Positions 7,990-16,900 of a stretch of 37,925 nucleotides of DNA are shown here, in pieces. The notes under the pieces were generated by a model, which made no database searches, was not told the origin of the DNA, and saw nothing but the letters and a program-made list of their open reading frames with translations. Positions within the stretch are counted from its first letter, which is position 1. The number at the start of each line of letters is the position of its first letter. The stretch is from AA29 sp041481445 (GTDB taxonomy: Bacteria > Acidobacteriota > Vicinamibacteria > Fen-336). Where the stretch lies: assembly GCA_041481445.1 (NCBI GenBank), contig JBGPBV010000059.1, positions 1-37,925 of the forward strand, read 5' to 3'. The position numbers and the translations under genes were made by a program.

Positions 7990-8020
7990 GTTTAGGTCTA
8001 AACTATTTCGTTCCGGAACG
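7990..8020. promoter_or_regulatory. Two palindromes downstream of the tRNA-binding gene
   Basis: GTTTAG-GT-CTAAAC (7990-8003) and CGTTCCGGAACG (8009-8020) are both perfect inverted repeats. The stretch is much richer in A+T than its surroundings. It lies between the end of the recG/tRNA-binding transcript (stop at 8027) and rsmD on the same strand, so it could be an operator or promoter region for the rsmD operon or a processing signal. No clear -35/-10 pair was found. Confidence 0.4.
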
Positions 8021-8026
8021 GACGAC

Positions 8027-8380
8027 TCACTCCGCCCGCGTCCCGTTCGGGACCGGCTTCTCGGGCACCGCCAGCACCGGCGTCACGCCGTCCGCGTACC
8101 CGATGTCGAAGAGCATGCCCTCCGAGACCTCGCCCGCCATCTGTCGGGGCGCCAGGTTCACGACGAACAACGCCTGGCGCCCCTGGATCTCCTGCGGATC
8201 TGCGCGCTCCTTCCGGATCCCCGCCAGGATCGTCCGCGTGAACTCGCCGAAATCCACGGTCAGCCGGGCCAGTTTCGACGACTTCGGCACGTCCTCCACG
8301 CGCACGATCGTGCCCACCCGGATGTCCAGCTTCTCCAGGTCGGCCACGGTGACGACGGGCTTGACGGGGGCGGCCTTCAA
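8027..8380 (-). CDS. tRNA-binding OB-fold protein (CsaA / MetRS C-terminal-like)
   Basis: A 117-residue protein consisting of one tRNA-binding domain. The opening ADLEKLDIRVGTIVRVEDVP, the core TILAGI and VVNLAPRQMAGEVSEGML, and the ending KPVPNGTR are diagnostic of the family that includes CsaA and the C-terminal dimerisation domain of methionyl-tRNA synthetase. Stand-alone members bind tRNA or unfolded proteins. The start is TTG at 8380, preceded by GGAGG four bases upstream; the longer open frame continues antisense-like into recG and has no family similarity. It follows recG by 20 bp on the same strand. The chaperone-versus-tRNA role cannot be decided from the sequence. Confidence 0.85.
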   Translation of the reverse strand: MKAAPVKPVVTVADLEKLDIRVGTIVRVEDVPKSSKLARLTVDFGEFTRTILAGIRKERADPQEIQGRQALFVVNLAPRQMAGEVSEGMLFDIGYADGVTPVLAVPEKPVPNGTRAE

Positions 8381-8389
8381 ATGACCTCC
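8378..8389 (-). promoter_or_regulatory. Ribosome-binding site selecting a TTG start
   Basis: On the minus strand GGAGG (8389-8385) is followed by four bases and TTG (8380-8378). No ATG or GTG in this frame gives a family-like N-terminus, so this site fixes the start of the tRNA-binding protein. Confidence 0.65.
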
Positions 8390-8400
8390 GTTCGTGCCGC

Positions 8401-10506
8401 CTATCCTACCCGCGCCAGACCGAACCGGCGCTGCCAGCCTCCGCGCTCCAGGAACTCCTCGAGCGGGCCCGCGGGACGGCCCGTCCGGCCCTGCTCGACG
8501 TATCGGAAGGCCTCCTCGCGCGCCTGCGCCATCAGGTCCCGGTCGCGGATGAGGTCGCCGACCCTCAAGCGCGGCATCCCCGACTGCCGCGTGCCGAAGA
8601 AGTCGCCCGGACCACGCAGCTCCAGGTCCTTCTCCGCGATCACGAACCCGTCGTCGCTGCGCGTGAGCACCTCGACCCGCGCGCGCGCCTCGTCGGAGAG
8701 GCGGCCGTGCGTCACCAGCACGCAGGTGGACGCGCCCGTCCCGCGCCCCACGCGGCCGCGGAGCTGGTGGAGCTGGGCCAGGCCGAACCGCTCGGCGTGC
8801 TCGATGACCATCACCGTGGCCCCCGGCACGTCCACGCCGACCTCGATGACGGTGGTGGCGACCAGGACCTGCAGGTCGCCGCGATGGAAGGCGGCCATGA
8901 CCTCCTCCTTCTCCGCGCTCTTGAGGCGGCCGTGGAGGAGGCCGATGCGCGCGTCCGGGAGCGCGGCCCGCCACTCCTCCGCCATCTGGGTGGCCGCCTT
9001 GACGTCCTCGAGCTTCTCGGACTCCTCGACCAGCGGGTACACCACGAAGGCCTGCCGCCCCGCCTCCAGCGCGCGCCGCACCTCCTCCACCACCGCCCGC
9101 CGGTCGGAGGCGGCGCGATGGACGGTCTTGATCGGCGTCCGTCCGGGCGGGCGCTCGTCCACCACGGACACGTCGAGGTCGCCGTAGGCGGTCAGGGCCA
9201 GCGTGCGCGGGATGGGGGTCGCGGTCATGACCAGCACGTCCACCTCGCCCCCCTTGCGGCGCAGGTCCTCGCGCTGGAGGACGCCGAAACGATGCTGCTC
9301 GTCCACCACCACCAGGCCCAGCCGATGGAAGGCGACGTCCTGCTGGATGAGCGCGTGGGTGCCCACCGCGATCTGCACGCGCCCTTCGGCCAGGGCCGCC
9401 GCCGCCTGCGCGCGCTCCTTGCCCTTCACGGCCGAGGTGTAGAGGCCGACGGTGTACGGGCAGCGCGCGAGCAGGCGCTTGAACGTGAGGTAGTGCTGCT
9501 CGGCCAGGATCTCCGTCGGGGCCATGAACGCGGCCTGGTAGCCGTTCTCGATCGCGATCACCATCGACAGGAGCGCCACCATCGTCTTGCCGGAGCCGAC
9601 GTCGCCCTGCACCAGGCGGTTCATCGGATGCGGCGAGCGCAGGTCGTCCGCGATCTCGCGCACCACGCGCTTCTGGGCGCCGGTGAGATGGAAGGGCAGG
9701 ATGCGCTTGACCGCCTCCCGCGTCGCGTCCGTGAGCTCGAAGGCGGCGCGCCGCGGGCGCTCGCGGCGGGCCTCCCGCTGGAGGGCGAGGCCGAGCTGGA
9801 AGAGGAAGAGCTCCTCCAGGATGAGCCGGCGGTGGGCGGGGCTGCGCGCGGCCTCGAGCGCGGCCACCGTGTCGTCCTCCGCCGGGCGATGCACGCGCCG
9901 CAGCGCCTCCGCGCGGGAGATGACGCCGAGGCGGTCGCGCAGCTCCGGGGGCAGCGGATCGGGCAGGTCGTCCGGGATCGCCTCCACCAGCCGCAGCAGG
10001 ATGCGGCGCAGGGCCTTGCCGGTGAGCGGCCCCCGCTTCTCGTAGATGGGCACGATGCGCCCGGTGTGGATGGCCTCGTCGCCTTCTTCCACCTTCTCGT
10101 ACTGCGGGGAGGACATCATGAGCTGGCGCGACCCGTAGGCGTCGGGCTCGATCGCGCCGTAGAGCACGACCCGGGTCCCGCGCGGCAGCGTGTCCTTCAG
10201 GAACGGCTGGTTGAACCACAGGGCCTTGAGGCGGCCGGTGCCGTCTTCGATGCGGACCTCGTAGAGGGTCAGCCGGCGCGCGCGGCGGAGGCCGGCGACG
10301 GTGATCGTGCCCGAGACCGCGACCTTCATGCCCGGGCGCAAGTCGGCGATGCGGGCGAGCTGGCGGCGGTCCTCGTACCGCATCGGCAGGTGGAAGAGGA
10401 GGTCCTCCACCGTGGCCACGCCCTCCCGCGAGAGGGCCTCCGCGCGCTGCGGCCCCACGCCCTTGACGTACTGGACGGGCGCCGCGAGGTCCATGCGCCC
10501 GATCAT
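8401..10506 (-). CDS. recG: ATP-dependent DNA helicase RecG
   Basis: A 701-residue superfamily 2 helicase that remodels stalled replication forks and Holliday junctions. The N-terminal wedge region includes YVKGVGP (13-19), a helix-hairpin-like segment and an OB-fold (about 55-135). Helicase motif I is GDVGSGKT (301-308), motif Ia APTEILAEQH, motif II DEQH (402-405), motif III TATPIPRT, and the C-terminal half has GRLKSAEKEEVM, ATTVIEVGVDVP and QLRGRVGRG. The C-terminal FGTRQSG element is typical. It is full length. The start is ATG 10506; M5 (MDLAAPVQYVKG) is an equally plausible start. It is divergent from the sigma factor gene across 62 bp and followed by the tRNA-binding protein gene. Confidence 0.96.
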   Translation of the reverse strand: MIGRMDLAAPVQYVKGVGPQRAEALSREGVATVEDLLFHLPMRYEDRRQLARIADLRPGMKVAVSGTITVAGLRRARRLTLYEVRIEDGTGRLKALWFNQPFLKDTLPRGTRVVLYGAIEPDAYGSRQLMMSSPQYEKVEEGDEAIHTGRIVPIYEKRGPLTGKALRRILLRLVEAIPDDLPDPLPPELRDRLGVISRAEALRRVHRPAEDDTVAALEAARSPAHRRLILEELFLFQLGLALQREARRERPRRAAFELTDATREAVKRILPFHLTGAQKRVVREIADDLRSPHPMNRLVQGDVGSGKTMVALLSMVIAIENGYQAAFMAPTEILAEQHYLTFKRLLARCPYTVGLYTSAVKGKERAQAAAALAEGRVQIAVGTHALIQQDVAFHRLGLVVVDEQHRFGVLQREDLRRKGGEVDVLVMTATPIPRTLALTAYGDLDVSVVDERPPGRTPIKTVHRAASDRRAVVEEVRRALEAGRQAFVVYPLVEESEKLEDVKAATQMAEEWRAALPDARIGLLHGRLKSAEKEEVMAAFHRGDLQVLVATTVIEVGVDVPGATVMVIEHAERFGLAQLHQLRGRVGRGTGASTCVLVTHGRLSDEARARVEVLTRSDDGFVIAEKDLELRGPGDFFGTRQSGMPRLRVGDLIRDRDLMAQAREEAFRYVEQGRTGRPAGPLEEFLERGGWQRRFGLARVG

Positions 10507-10517
10507 CCCACGAGGGC

Positions 10518-10546
10518 TGGACAGGACGGGATCGCGGGCCTAAGCT
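10518..10546 (+). promoter_or_regulatory. Sigma70-type promoter of the ECF sigma / kinase operon
   Basis: TGGACA (10518-10523, five of six matches to TTGACA) and TAAGCT (10541-10546) are separated by exactly 17 bp. The start of transcription would be near 10553, just before the ribosome site AGGAG (10557-10561) and GTG 10569. This suggests expression by the housekeeping sigma factor rather than by the encoded ECF sigma. Confidence 0.6.
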
Positions 10547-10568
10547 CGGCGCACCCAGGAGCCCTCGA

Positions 10569-11165
10569 GTGGACGCACCGCCCGGCCGGAACGTCACCGA
10601 CCTGCTCCACGCCTGGAGCGGCGGCGACCTCGGCGCCCTCGAAGAGCTCGTCCCCATCGTCTACGCGGACCTCAAGAGGCGCGCCTCCCGGATGCTCCGG
10701 AGGGAGCGGCGCGGGCGGACCCTGCAGACGACGGGCCTGGTCCACGAGGCCTACCTCCTCCTCCAGCGCCAGCACCGCGTCTCCTGGAACGACCGCTCGC
10801 ACTTCTTCGCGGTGTCCGCGCGCCTGATGCGGCGGATCCTCGTCGACCGGGCGCGGGCCCGCCGCGCGGCCAAGCGGGGCGGGCCGTCGCTGGTCCTGGT
10901 CGCGGATACGACGGGGCCGGCGGCCGAACCCGAGATGGACCTCCTCGACCTCGACCGCGCACTGGAGGAGCTGGCCGCCCTCGACGATCGCCAGGCGCGG
11001 ATGGTGGAGCTGCGCTACTTCGGGGGTCTCTCGCTGGACGAAGTGGCGGAAGCGATGGGCACCTCGAAGGCCACAGTGAAGCGGGACTGGACGGCCGCCC
11101 GCGCCTGGCTCTACGGACGGCTCAAGGGCTCCCCGGGCGACGGTGCGCCCGGGAGGACGGCATGA
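10569..11165 (+). CDS. ECF-type RNA polymerase sigma factor
   Basis: A 198-residue sigma factor of the type found beside Ser/Thr kinases in Acidobacteriota and Planctomycetes. Region 2 spans about residues 10-90 (VTDLLHAWSGGDLGALEEL; TTGLVHEAYLLL; HFFAVSARLMRRILVDRARA). Region 4 spans about 130-190 with the helix-turn-helix LSLDEVAEAMGTSKATVKRD. No anti-sigma gene is nearby; the next gene is a membrane kinase whose ATG overlaps this stop by 4 nt, so activity may be controlled by phosphorylation. The start is GTG 10569 with AGGAG seven bases upstream. Target promoters are unknown. Confidence 0.93.
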   Translation: MDAPPGRNVTDLLHAWSGGDLGALEELVPIVYADLKRRASRMLRRERRGRTLQTTGLVHEAYLLLQRQHRVSWNDRSHFFAVSARLMRRILVDRARARRAAKRGGPSLVLVADTTGPAAEPEMDLLDLDRALEELAALDDRQARMVELRYFGGLSLDEVAEAMGTSKATVKRDWTAARAWLYGRLKGSPGDGAPGRTA

Positions 11166-13891
11166 CCCCCGAGCGCTGGCGGCGCGTGCAGGAGGTCTTC
11201 CACGGCGCCCGCCAGAGCCCCCCCGCGGCCCGCGAGGAGTGGCTGCGACTGGCCTGCGCCTCGGATCCCGGGCTGCGCGCCGAAGTCGATCGGCTCCTGG
11301 CCGCACACCTGGCCGCGGACGGTTTCCTCAGCGACGCGCATCCGGACGCGAACGCTCCCACCGAGCCCGGAGCGGAGGAGGAGGAGACGGTCGACGCGCT
11401 GGTCGGCCGGCGTCTGGGCGCCTACCAGCTCGTCCGCCGCCTCGGCCGGGGAGGGATGGGCGTCGTCTACCTGGGCGAGCGCGCGGACGACCAGTTCCGC
11501 CAGCGGGTGGCGGTGAAGGTCGTGCGGCGGGGGATGGACAGCGACTTCGTCCTCCGCCGCTTCCGCGCCGAGCGACAGATCCTGGCCGGCCTCGTCCATC
11601 CCAACATCGCGCGCCTCTATGACGGAGGGGTGACGGAGGACGGCCGGCCGTATTTCGTGATGGAGTTCGTGGAGGGGTCGCCGATCCTGGCCTACGCCCG
11701 CGACCAGGGCCTGGACGTCCGCGCGCGCGTGGAGCTGTTCCGGGAGGTGTGCGGAGCGGTGCAGTTCGCGCACCAGAACCTGGTCGTCCACCGCGACCTC
11801 AAGCCCGCCAACATCCTGGTCACGCCGTCCGGCGTGCCGAAGCTGCTCGACTTCGGGATCGCCAAGATGCTCGATGCGCAGAGCGCGCCCGCCCAGGAGA
11901 CGGTCACCGCCGTGCGCATGATGACGCCGGAGTACGCGAGCCCGGAGCAGGTGCGGGGGGAGCCGATCGCCACGGCCAGCGACGTCTATTCCCTGGGGGT
12001 GATCCTCTACGAGCTCCTCACGACGTGCCGCCCGTACTCTCCAGCCAGCCCGCGCCCGGGGGACGTCGCGCGCGCGGTCTGCGAGGAGGAGCCGGAGGCG
12101 CCGAGCGAGAGAGTCACCCGTCCGGGGGCGGGGGCGGAGACGGAGACGATGCCGGAAGGGTCGAGGGAGAGGCTCCGCCGGCGGCTGCGCGGTGACCTCG
12201 ACAACATCGTGCTCACCGCTCTCCGCAAGGAGCCGGGGCGACGATACGCGTCGGTCGAGCGGCTCTCCGACGACCTGCGGCGCCACCTGGTGGGACTGCC
12301 GGTGGCGGCGCGCAAGGACACGATGCCCTATCGCGCCGCCAAGTTCGCGCGCCGGCATCGCGCCGCCCTCGCCGCGGCGGTGCTGGTCTCGCTGTCGGTG
12401 GCGGGCGGGCTGGTGGCGACGGTGCGCGAGGCGCGCATCGCCCGCGGCGAGCGCGCGCGGGCAGAGCGCCGCTTCAACGACGTCCGCAAGCTCGCCAACA
12501 CGTTCCTGTTCGAGTTCCACGACGCCATCTTCGCCCTGGCCGGCTCCACGCCCGCGCGCAAGCTCGTGGTGACCCGCGGCCTCGAGTACCTCGACAGCCT
12601 GGCCGCCGAGCAGGGCAACGACCCCGCCCTCCAGCGGGAGCTGGCCACCGCCTACCACCGCATCGGCGACATCCAGGGCCGGCCGGGGTATGCCAACCTC
12701 GGGGACACGGCGGGCGCCCTCCGCAGCTACCGCAAGGCGCTGGCCCTGCGCCAGGAGCTCATCGCCCGCCGTCCGGACGACCTCGAGGTCAAGGCCGACC
12801 TTGGGACGAGCTGGGCGCGCATCGCGGACATCCTCGGACGCATGGGCAACGCGGCGGCAGCCCTGGACATGACCCGGCGCGCCCTCGTCCTCCGCGAAGA
12901 GGTCGTGAGAGCGGAACCGAAGTCCGTCCCTGCCCGCCACGACCTGGCCGGCAACTACACCATGATCGGCGACTGGCTGATGAAGAAAGGCGATCCGCAG
13001 GGAGCGCTCGAGAGCTTCCAGCGCGGCCTGGCCGTGCGCGAGGGCCTGATGAAGGACGACCCCAACGCGTTGCGTGCGGCCTTCAACCTCAGCATCGCCT
13101 GGGGCCGCCAGGGCAACGCCCTCCACGACCTCGGGCGAGTGGACGAGGCTCTGTCCGCCCATGGTCGGGCCATCGCCATCGACGAGAAGATCGCGCGCGA
13201 GCATCCGGACGATGCGCGGGCGCGCGGGTTCCTGGCCGTCGACGAGAAGGAGCTCGGCGACATCCAGGAGGAGCGGGGACAACTCGATCTGGCCCTGGCC
13301 AGCTTCCGCGCCGAGCTCGAGGGCGACGAGCGCAGGGTCCGCGAAGACCCGGCGGACGCGGGCGCCCACGAGGACCTCGCCGTCGCCTACGGCCGCGTGG
13401 GCGGCGTCCTCGAGCGGCTCGGCCGCGCGGAGGAAGCGGTCGCGCTTCATCGCAAGGCCCTGGCCATCCGCGAGGCGCGCTTGGCCGCCGATCCCGAAAA
13501 CCAGGACCTGCGCGCGGACCTGGGCGCCAGCCTGAACCGGCTCTGCGCCGCGCTCACGGAGGACCGGCGGCCGGATGCGGCCTGGCCGTACTGCACCCGC
13601 GCGGTCGGCACCGCCGAGCGCCTGGCCTCTCCGACCTACCCCGCCGCCCAGTACCTGTTCCTCACGTCACTCGCCCACCTGCGCGACGCCGCGCGCGCCC
13701 TGCTCGCGCGGGCGCCTGGGGATGCGGAGCGGCGGCGGGACCTCTGCACGGCGGGGCGCCGCCTGGCCGAGGTCTGGACGGCCCTGCCCGCGTCGACCCG
13801 CGCGGACCCCGCGGCGCTGCGCGAGATCGGCGGACCCCCGGGCCCGGCGACGGGCTGCACGCCGCCCGTCGCCGACGGCCGACCGCGCTGA
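11162..13891 (+). CDS. Membrane Ser/Thr protein kinase with extracytoplasmic TPR region
   Basis: A 909-residue Hanks-type kinase. Residues 1-55 form the small helical domain common in acidobacterial kinases (W..V..F..A, then EVDRLLAAH). The kinase domain runs from about 88 to 375: glycine loop LGRGGMGVVY (94-103), K119 (VAVKVV), catalytic HRDLKPAN (210-217) and DFG (230-232), then PEYASPEQ. A single membrane helix lies at about 401-420 (AALAAAVLVSLSVAGGLVA), followed by about 480 residues of TPR-like helices (repeated A-L-hydrophobic patterns with YRKALAL, FQRGLAV, HRKALAI). All catalytic residues are present, so it should be active. It overlaps the sigma factor gene (ATGA); the pair is probably one signalling unit in which the TPR part senses a ligand or partner outside the membrane. 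Confidence 0.93.
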   Translation: MTPERWRRVQEVFHGARQSPPAAREEWLRLACASDPGLRAEVDRLLAAHLAADGFLSDAHPDANAPTEPGAEEEETVDALVGRRLGAYQLVRRLGRGGMGVVYLGERADDQFRQRVAVKVVRRGMDSDFVLRRFRAERQILAGLVHPNIARLYDGGVTEDGRPYFVMEFVEGSPILAYARDQGLDVRARVELFREVCGAVQFAHQNLVVHRDLKPANILVTPSGVPKLLDFGIAKMLDAQSAPAQETVTAVRMMTPEYASPEQVRGEPIATASDVYSLGVILYELLTTCRPYSPASPRPGDVARAVCEEEPEAPSERVTRPGAGAETETMPEGSRERLRRRLRGDLDNIVLTALRKEPGRRYASVERLSDDLRRHLVGLPVAARKDTMPYRAAKFARRHRAALAAAVLVSLSVAGGLVATVREARIARGERARAERRFNDVRKLANTFLFEFHDAIFALAGSTPARKLVVTRGLEYLDSLAAEQGNDPALQRELATAYHRIGDIQGRPGYANLGDTAGALRSYRKALALRQELIARRPDDLEVKADLGTSWARIADILGRMGNAAAALDMTRRALVLREEVVRAEPKSVPARHDLAGNYTMIGDWLMKKGDPQGALESFQRGLAVREGLMKDDPNALRAAFNLSIAWGRQGNALHDLGRVDEALSAHGRAIAIDEKIAREHPDDARARGFLAVDEKELGDIQEERGQLDLALASFRAELEGDERRVREDPADAGAHEDLAVAYGRVGGVLERLGRAEEAVALHRKALAIREARLAADPENQDLRADLGASLNRLCAALTEDRRPDAAWPYCTRAVGTAERLASPTYPAAQYLFLTSLAHLRDAARALLARAPGDAERRRDLCTAGRRLAEVWTALPASTRADPAALREIGGPPGPATGCTPPVADGRPR

Positions 13892-13901
13892 CCGGGTCGG
13901 C
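13878..13901. terminator. Possible bidirectional terminator between convergent genes
   Basis: GCCGACC (13878-13884) and GGTCGGC (13895-13901) form a 7-bp stem with a 10-base loop that spans both stop codons of the kinase and the repeat protein, whose ends are only 9 bp apart. No T-run is present. Confidence 0.35.
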
Positions 13902-16900
13902 TATCCCAGCCGCGCGATCAGCGCGACGACCGAACGATGCAGCTCGCGCACGGCCTCCGGGCGGATCTTGCCCTCTTGCTTGAACTTCTTGATCTCCGCG
14001 AGCAGCGTCTCGAGGACCAGCCGCTCCGCCGCCGGATCGGCCAGCTTGTCCTCTGCCTCCACGATCGTGAGATGGAGGACCTTCGCGGCGTGCCGCTTGC
14101 GGATGTCGCCCGCGGCCAGCATCGCGCTCACCCGCGCGTCGAGTCGCTGCAGGACCTGGAGCGGGGTCTCGAACACGATGGTGCGGCTCTGCCCCTGGTC
14201 GAGCACGAAGGGCTCGCCGCCCGCCCTGAGGGCCACCGTCCCCGCCACCACCGTCACCTTCGCGGTTCCGGCGAGGCCGACGGAGGCGTCGAGGGAGTCG
14301 CCGGGATCCAGGACGAACCGCGCGACCGTCTTTCCCTCGCCGTCGAACAGGCGGCCGCGGATGGGCAGCGTGTTCGATTCGCTCGCCGTCACCGGGCTGC
14401 CCAGGCTCGCCCGCTGCCCAGTGGGCAGCTCCACCACGACGCCGAGCCCGACGCTGCTCAGCTCGATGACCGGCAAAGCCTGCTCCGCCAGGACGGTCGT
14501 GGTCGTGCCCGAGCAGACGATGTAGGCCTGCTCTCCCGCCACGTCGAGGCTCACCGTCTCCGCGCCACCGGCGAAGCAGGTATCGAGGCGAGCGGGTCCG
14601 GTGCCCGTCCCCGACACCTTCGTGTGCACGCCGCCGTGCCCGTCGTGGCCGATGGTCAGGGCGAAGCCGCCGCGGTCGGTGATGGTGCCCGCGGTGGCGC
14701 CGCCCAGCGGTGCGTCGTTGAAGTCGCTGGAGACCAGCGTGCTCTGGTCCGCTCCCGTCACGCGGTCCCGGTCCACGGTGGTGGAGATCCCGTCGCCATC
14801 GGGATCGGTGTCGAGGTCGAGCACGAAGTCGATGCCGGTGCGCGTCGCCGACGCGCTCAGGGCCACCGGAGTGCCATCATTGGGGCGACAGGTGGGCGGG
14901 CACGAGAGCCCGTCGTATACGGAGTCGACGTAGCCCTTGTCGTTCGCGGTACGGACGAAGTACGTGCCCGCAGTCAGACGGGCGGCGGTCAGGTAGGCGC
15001 CGGTGCCATCGGTCGTTGCGCTCGCGACGATGACCAATGCGGACGATTCATAGACGAGGACCCCGATGTTGGGGAGTCCAGCGCCGCCCGAACGGCCGGT
15101 GACGCGTCCGGAAACGGAACTCCCGGCATGGAGCGAGAAATCGATCCCACTCGTCGTCGCGGCCACGGACACTCCGACGAGCGCGCCCGTCGTGACCTGG
15201 CAGAGGAGGCAGTCTCCGATCCCATAGACCTGGTCCACGTAACCCTTTGCCGTCGAGCGCACGTAGTAGTCGCCAGCGGCAAGGCCCGACCTGGTCACAT
15301 ATCGTCCCCGCACGTCGGTGAAGCCCGACCCCGCGAGCCGTCCGCTCGTGTCGTAGACAGAGACGGAGGCGTAGGGGACGGCGCCGCCGGTCACCGCATC
15401 GACCAACGTGCCCGCGATCCGTCCGCCGCGCGGCAGCCGGAAGTCGATGCCGTCGGCGGACGCGCCCGCCGCCACCATGATGGGCGTGCCGCTGGTGAGC
15501 AAGACCTGCGGGTACGGCCTGCCGTCGAAGAGCTGGTCCTGGTAGCCGAGTGAGTTCCGGGTGTAGATGTAGTACGAGCCCGCGGGCAGGCCGTCGGTGC
15601 TGACGTAGGCCCCGTCCGAATCGGTGACGGCCTGGCTCATGAGGCGCCCCGACCCGTCGACGATGTTCAGCGAGACCCGCTCGAGGGGTATCGACGTCTG
15701 CGCGTCGAAGACGTGGCCACCGATCCGGCCACCGGCGTCGAGCGTGAAATCGACGTTCGACGTGGTCTGGGTGCCGGTCACGGTGATCGCCGTTCCGTCG
15801 GTGACGAGGCAGGTCATCGGGCAGGGCTTCCCGCCGTAGAGCTCGTCGACGTGGCCAGGGGCGCGCACCGTGCGCGCGTAGTACGTCCCGGGCAGAAGAC
15901 CGGCGTAGCTCAGGTAGGTCCCGTCCGCCTGCGTTCGGCCGGTCTCAAGCTGCCGGCCCGCGGTGTCAAAGATGCCGATCAGGACGGCGGCGATGGGCCC
16001 GCCCGTCGTGGCATCCACCACGGAGCCGGAGATGCGGCCGCCATGGTCCAACGCCAGATCGATGCCTGACGTCGTGGCCCCGGCGGTGACCGCGACCGCC
16101 GTTCCCGCCGTGACCGCGCACTGCCGGCCCGGACACACGCCGCCACCGTAGAGCTCCTCGAGGTACCCGTTGCTCCCGGCCACGAGGTAGTAGCTGCCGG
16201 GGAGCAGCCCGGTGACGGTCAGATAGCGGCCCTGGACGTCGGTCACGCTGTTCGTGACGTTGCTGCCGTCCGCGGCGAACACCGTCACGAGGGATCCGGC
16301 CAGGGGAAGGCCGGTCCCGCGGTCCGTCACCGTTCCCGTGATGCGCGCTCCCGGCCGCAGGACGAAGTCGATACCGGAGGTCGTGAGGCCGAGAGTCACC
16401 GGGACCGGCGTCGCCGCCGCCACGTCGGAGCAGAACGTGCCGCAAGGGACATCCACCCAGGCTTCGTCGACGTAGCCGTCCGTGTTGTTGGTCTTGACGA
16501 CATAGCTGCCCTCGGGCAAGTCCGAGATGATGTAGCGGCCGGTGGCGTCGGTCGACGCGTACCAATAGTTGAAGTTCGCCACCGCGATCACCGCGACACG
16601 CTCGAGCGGCTGCCCCGACCCGTCGCGGATGGTCCCGGCGATGCTACCCGCCTTCTGCATCGCGAAGTCGATGCCGCCCGTGGTCGCGCCGACCGTCACG
16701 GGGATCGGTGTCCCCGAAGTGAGCGGGCATTGGCCACAAGGGATGCCCGCGTAGAGCTGGTCCACGTACTCCCGGTTCCAGGTCCGCGCGTAGTACGTGC
16801 CGCTGGGCAGGCCGGCTCCGGTCAGGTAGTGGCCCCGGCCATCGGTCGCCCCGACCGAGACCTGGGCCGCGCTCGCGTCGAGGATCACGAGGGAGACGGC

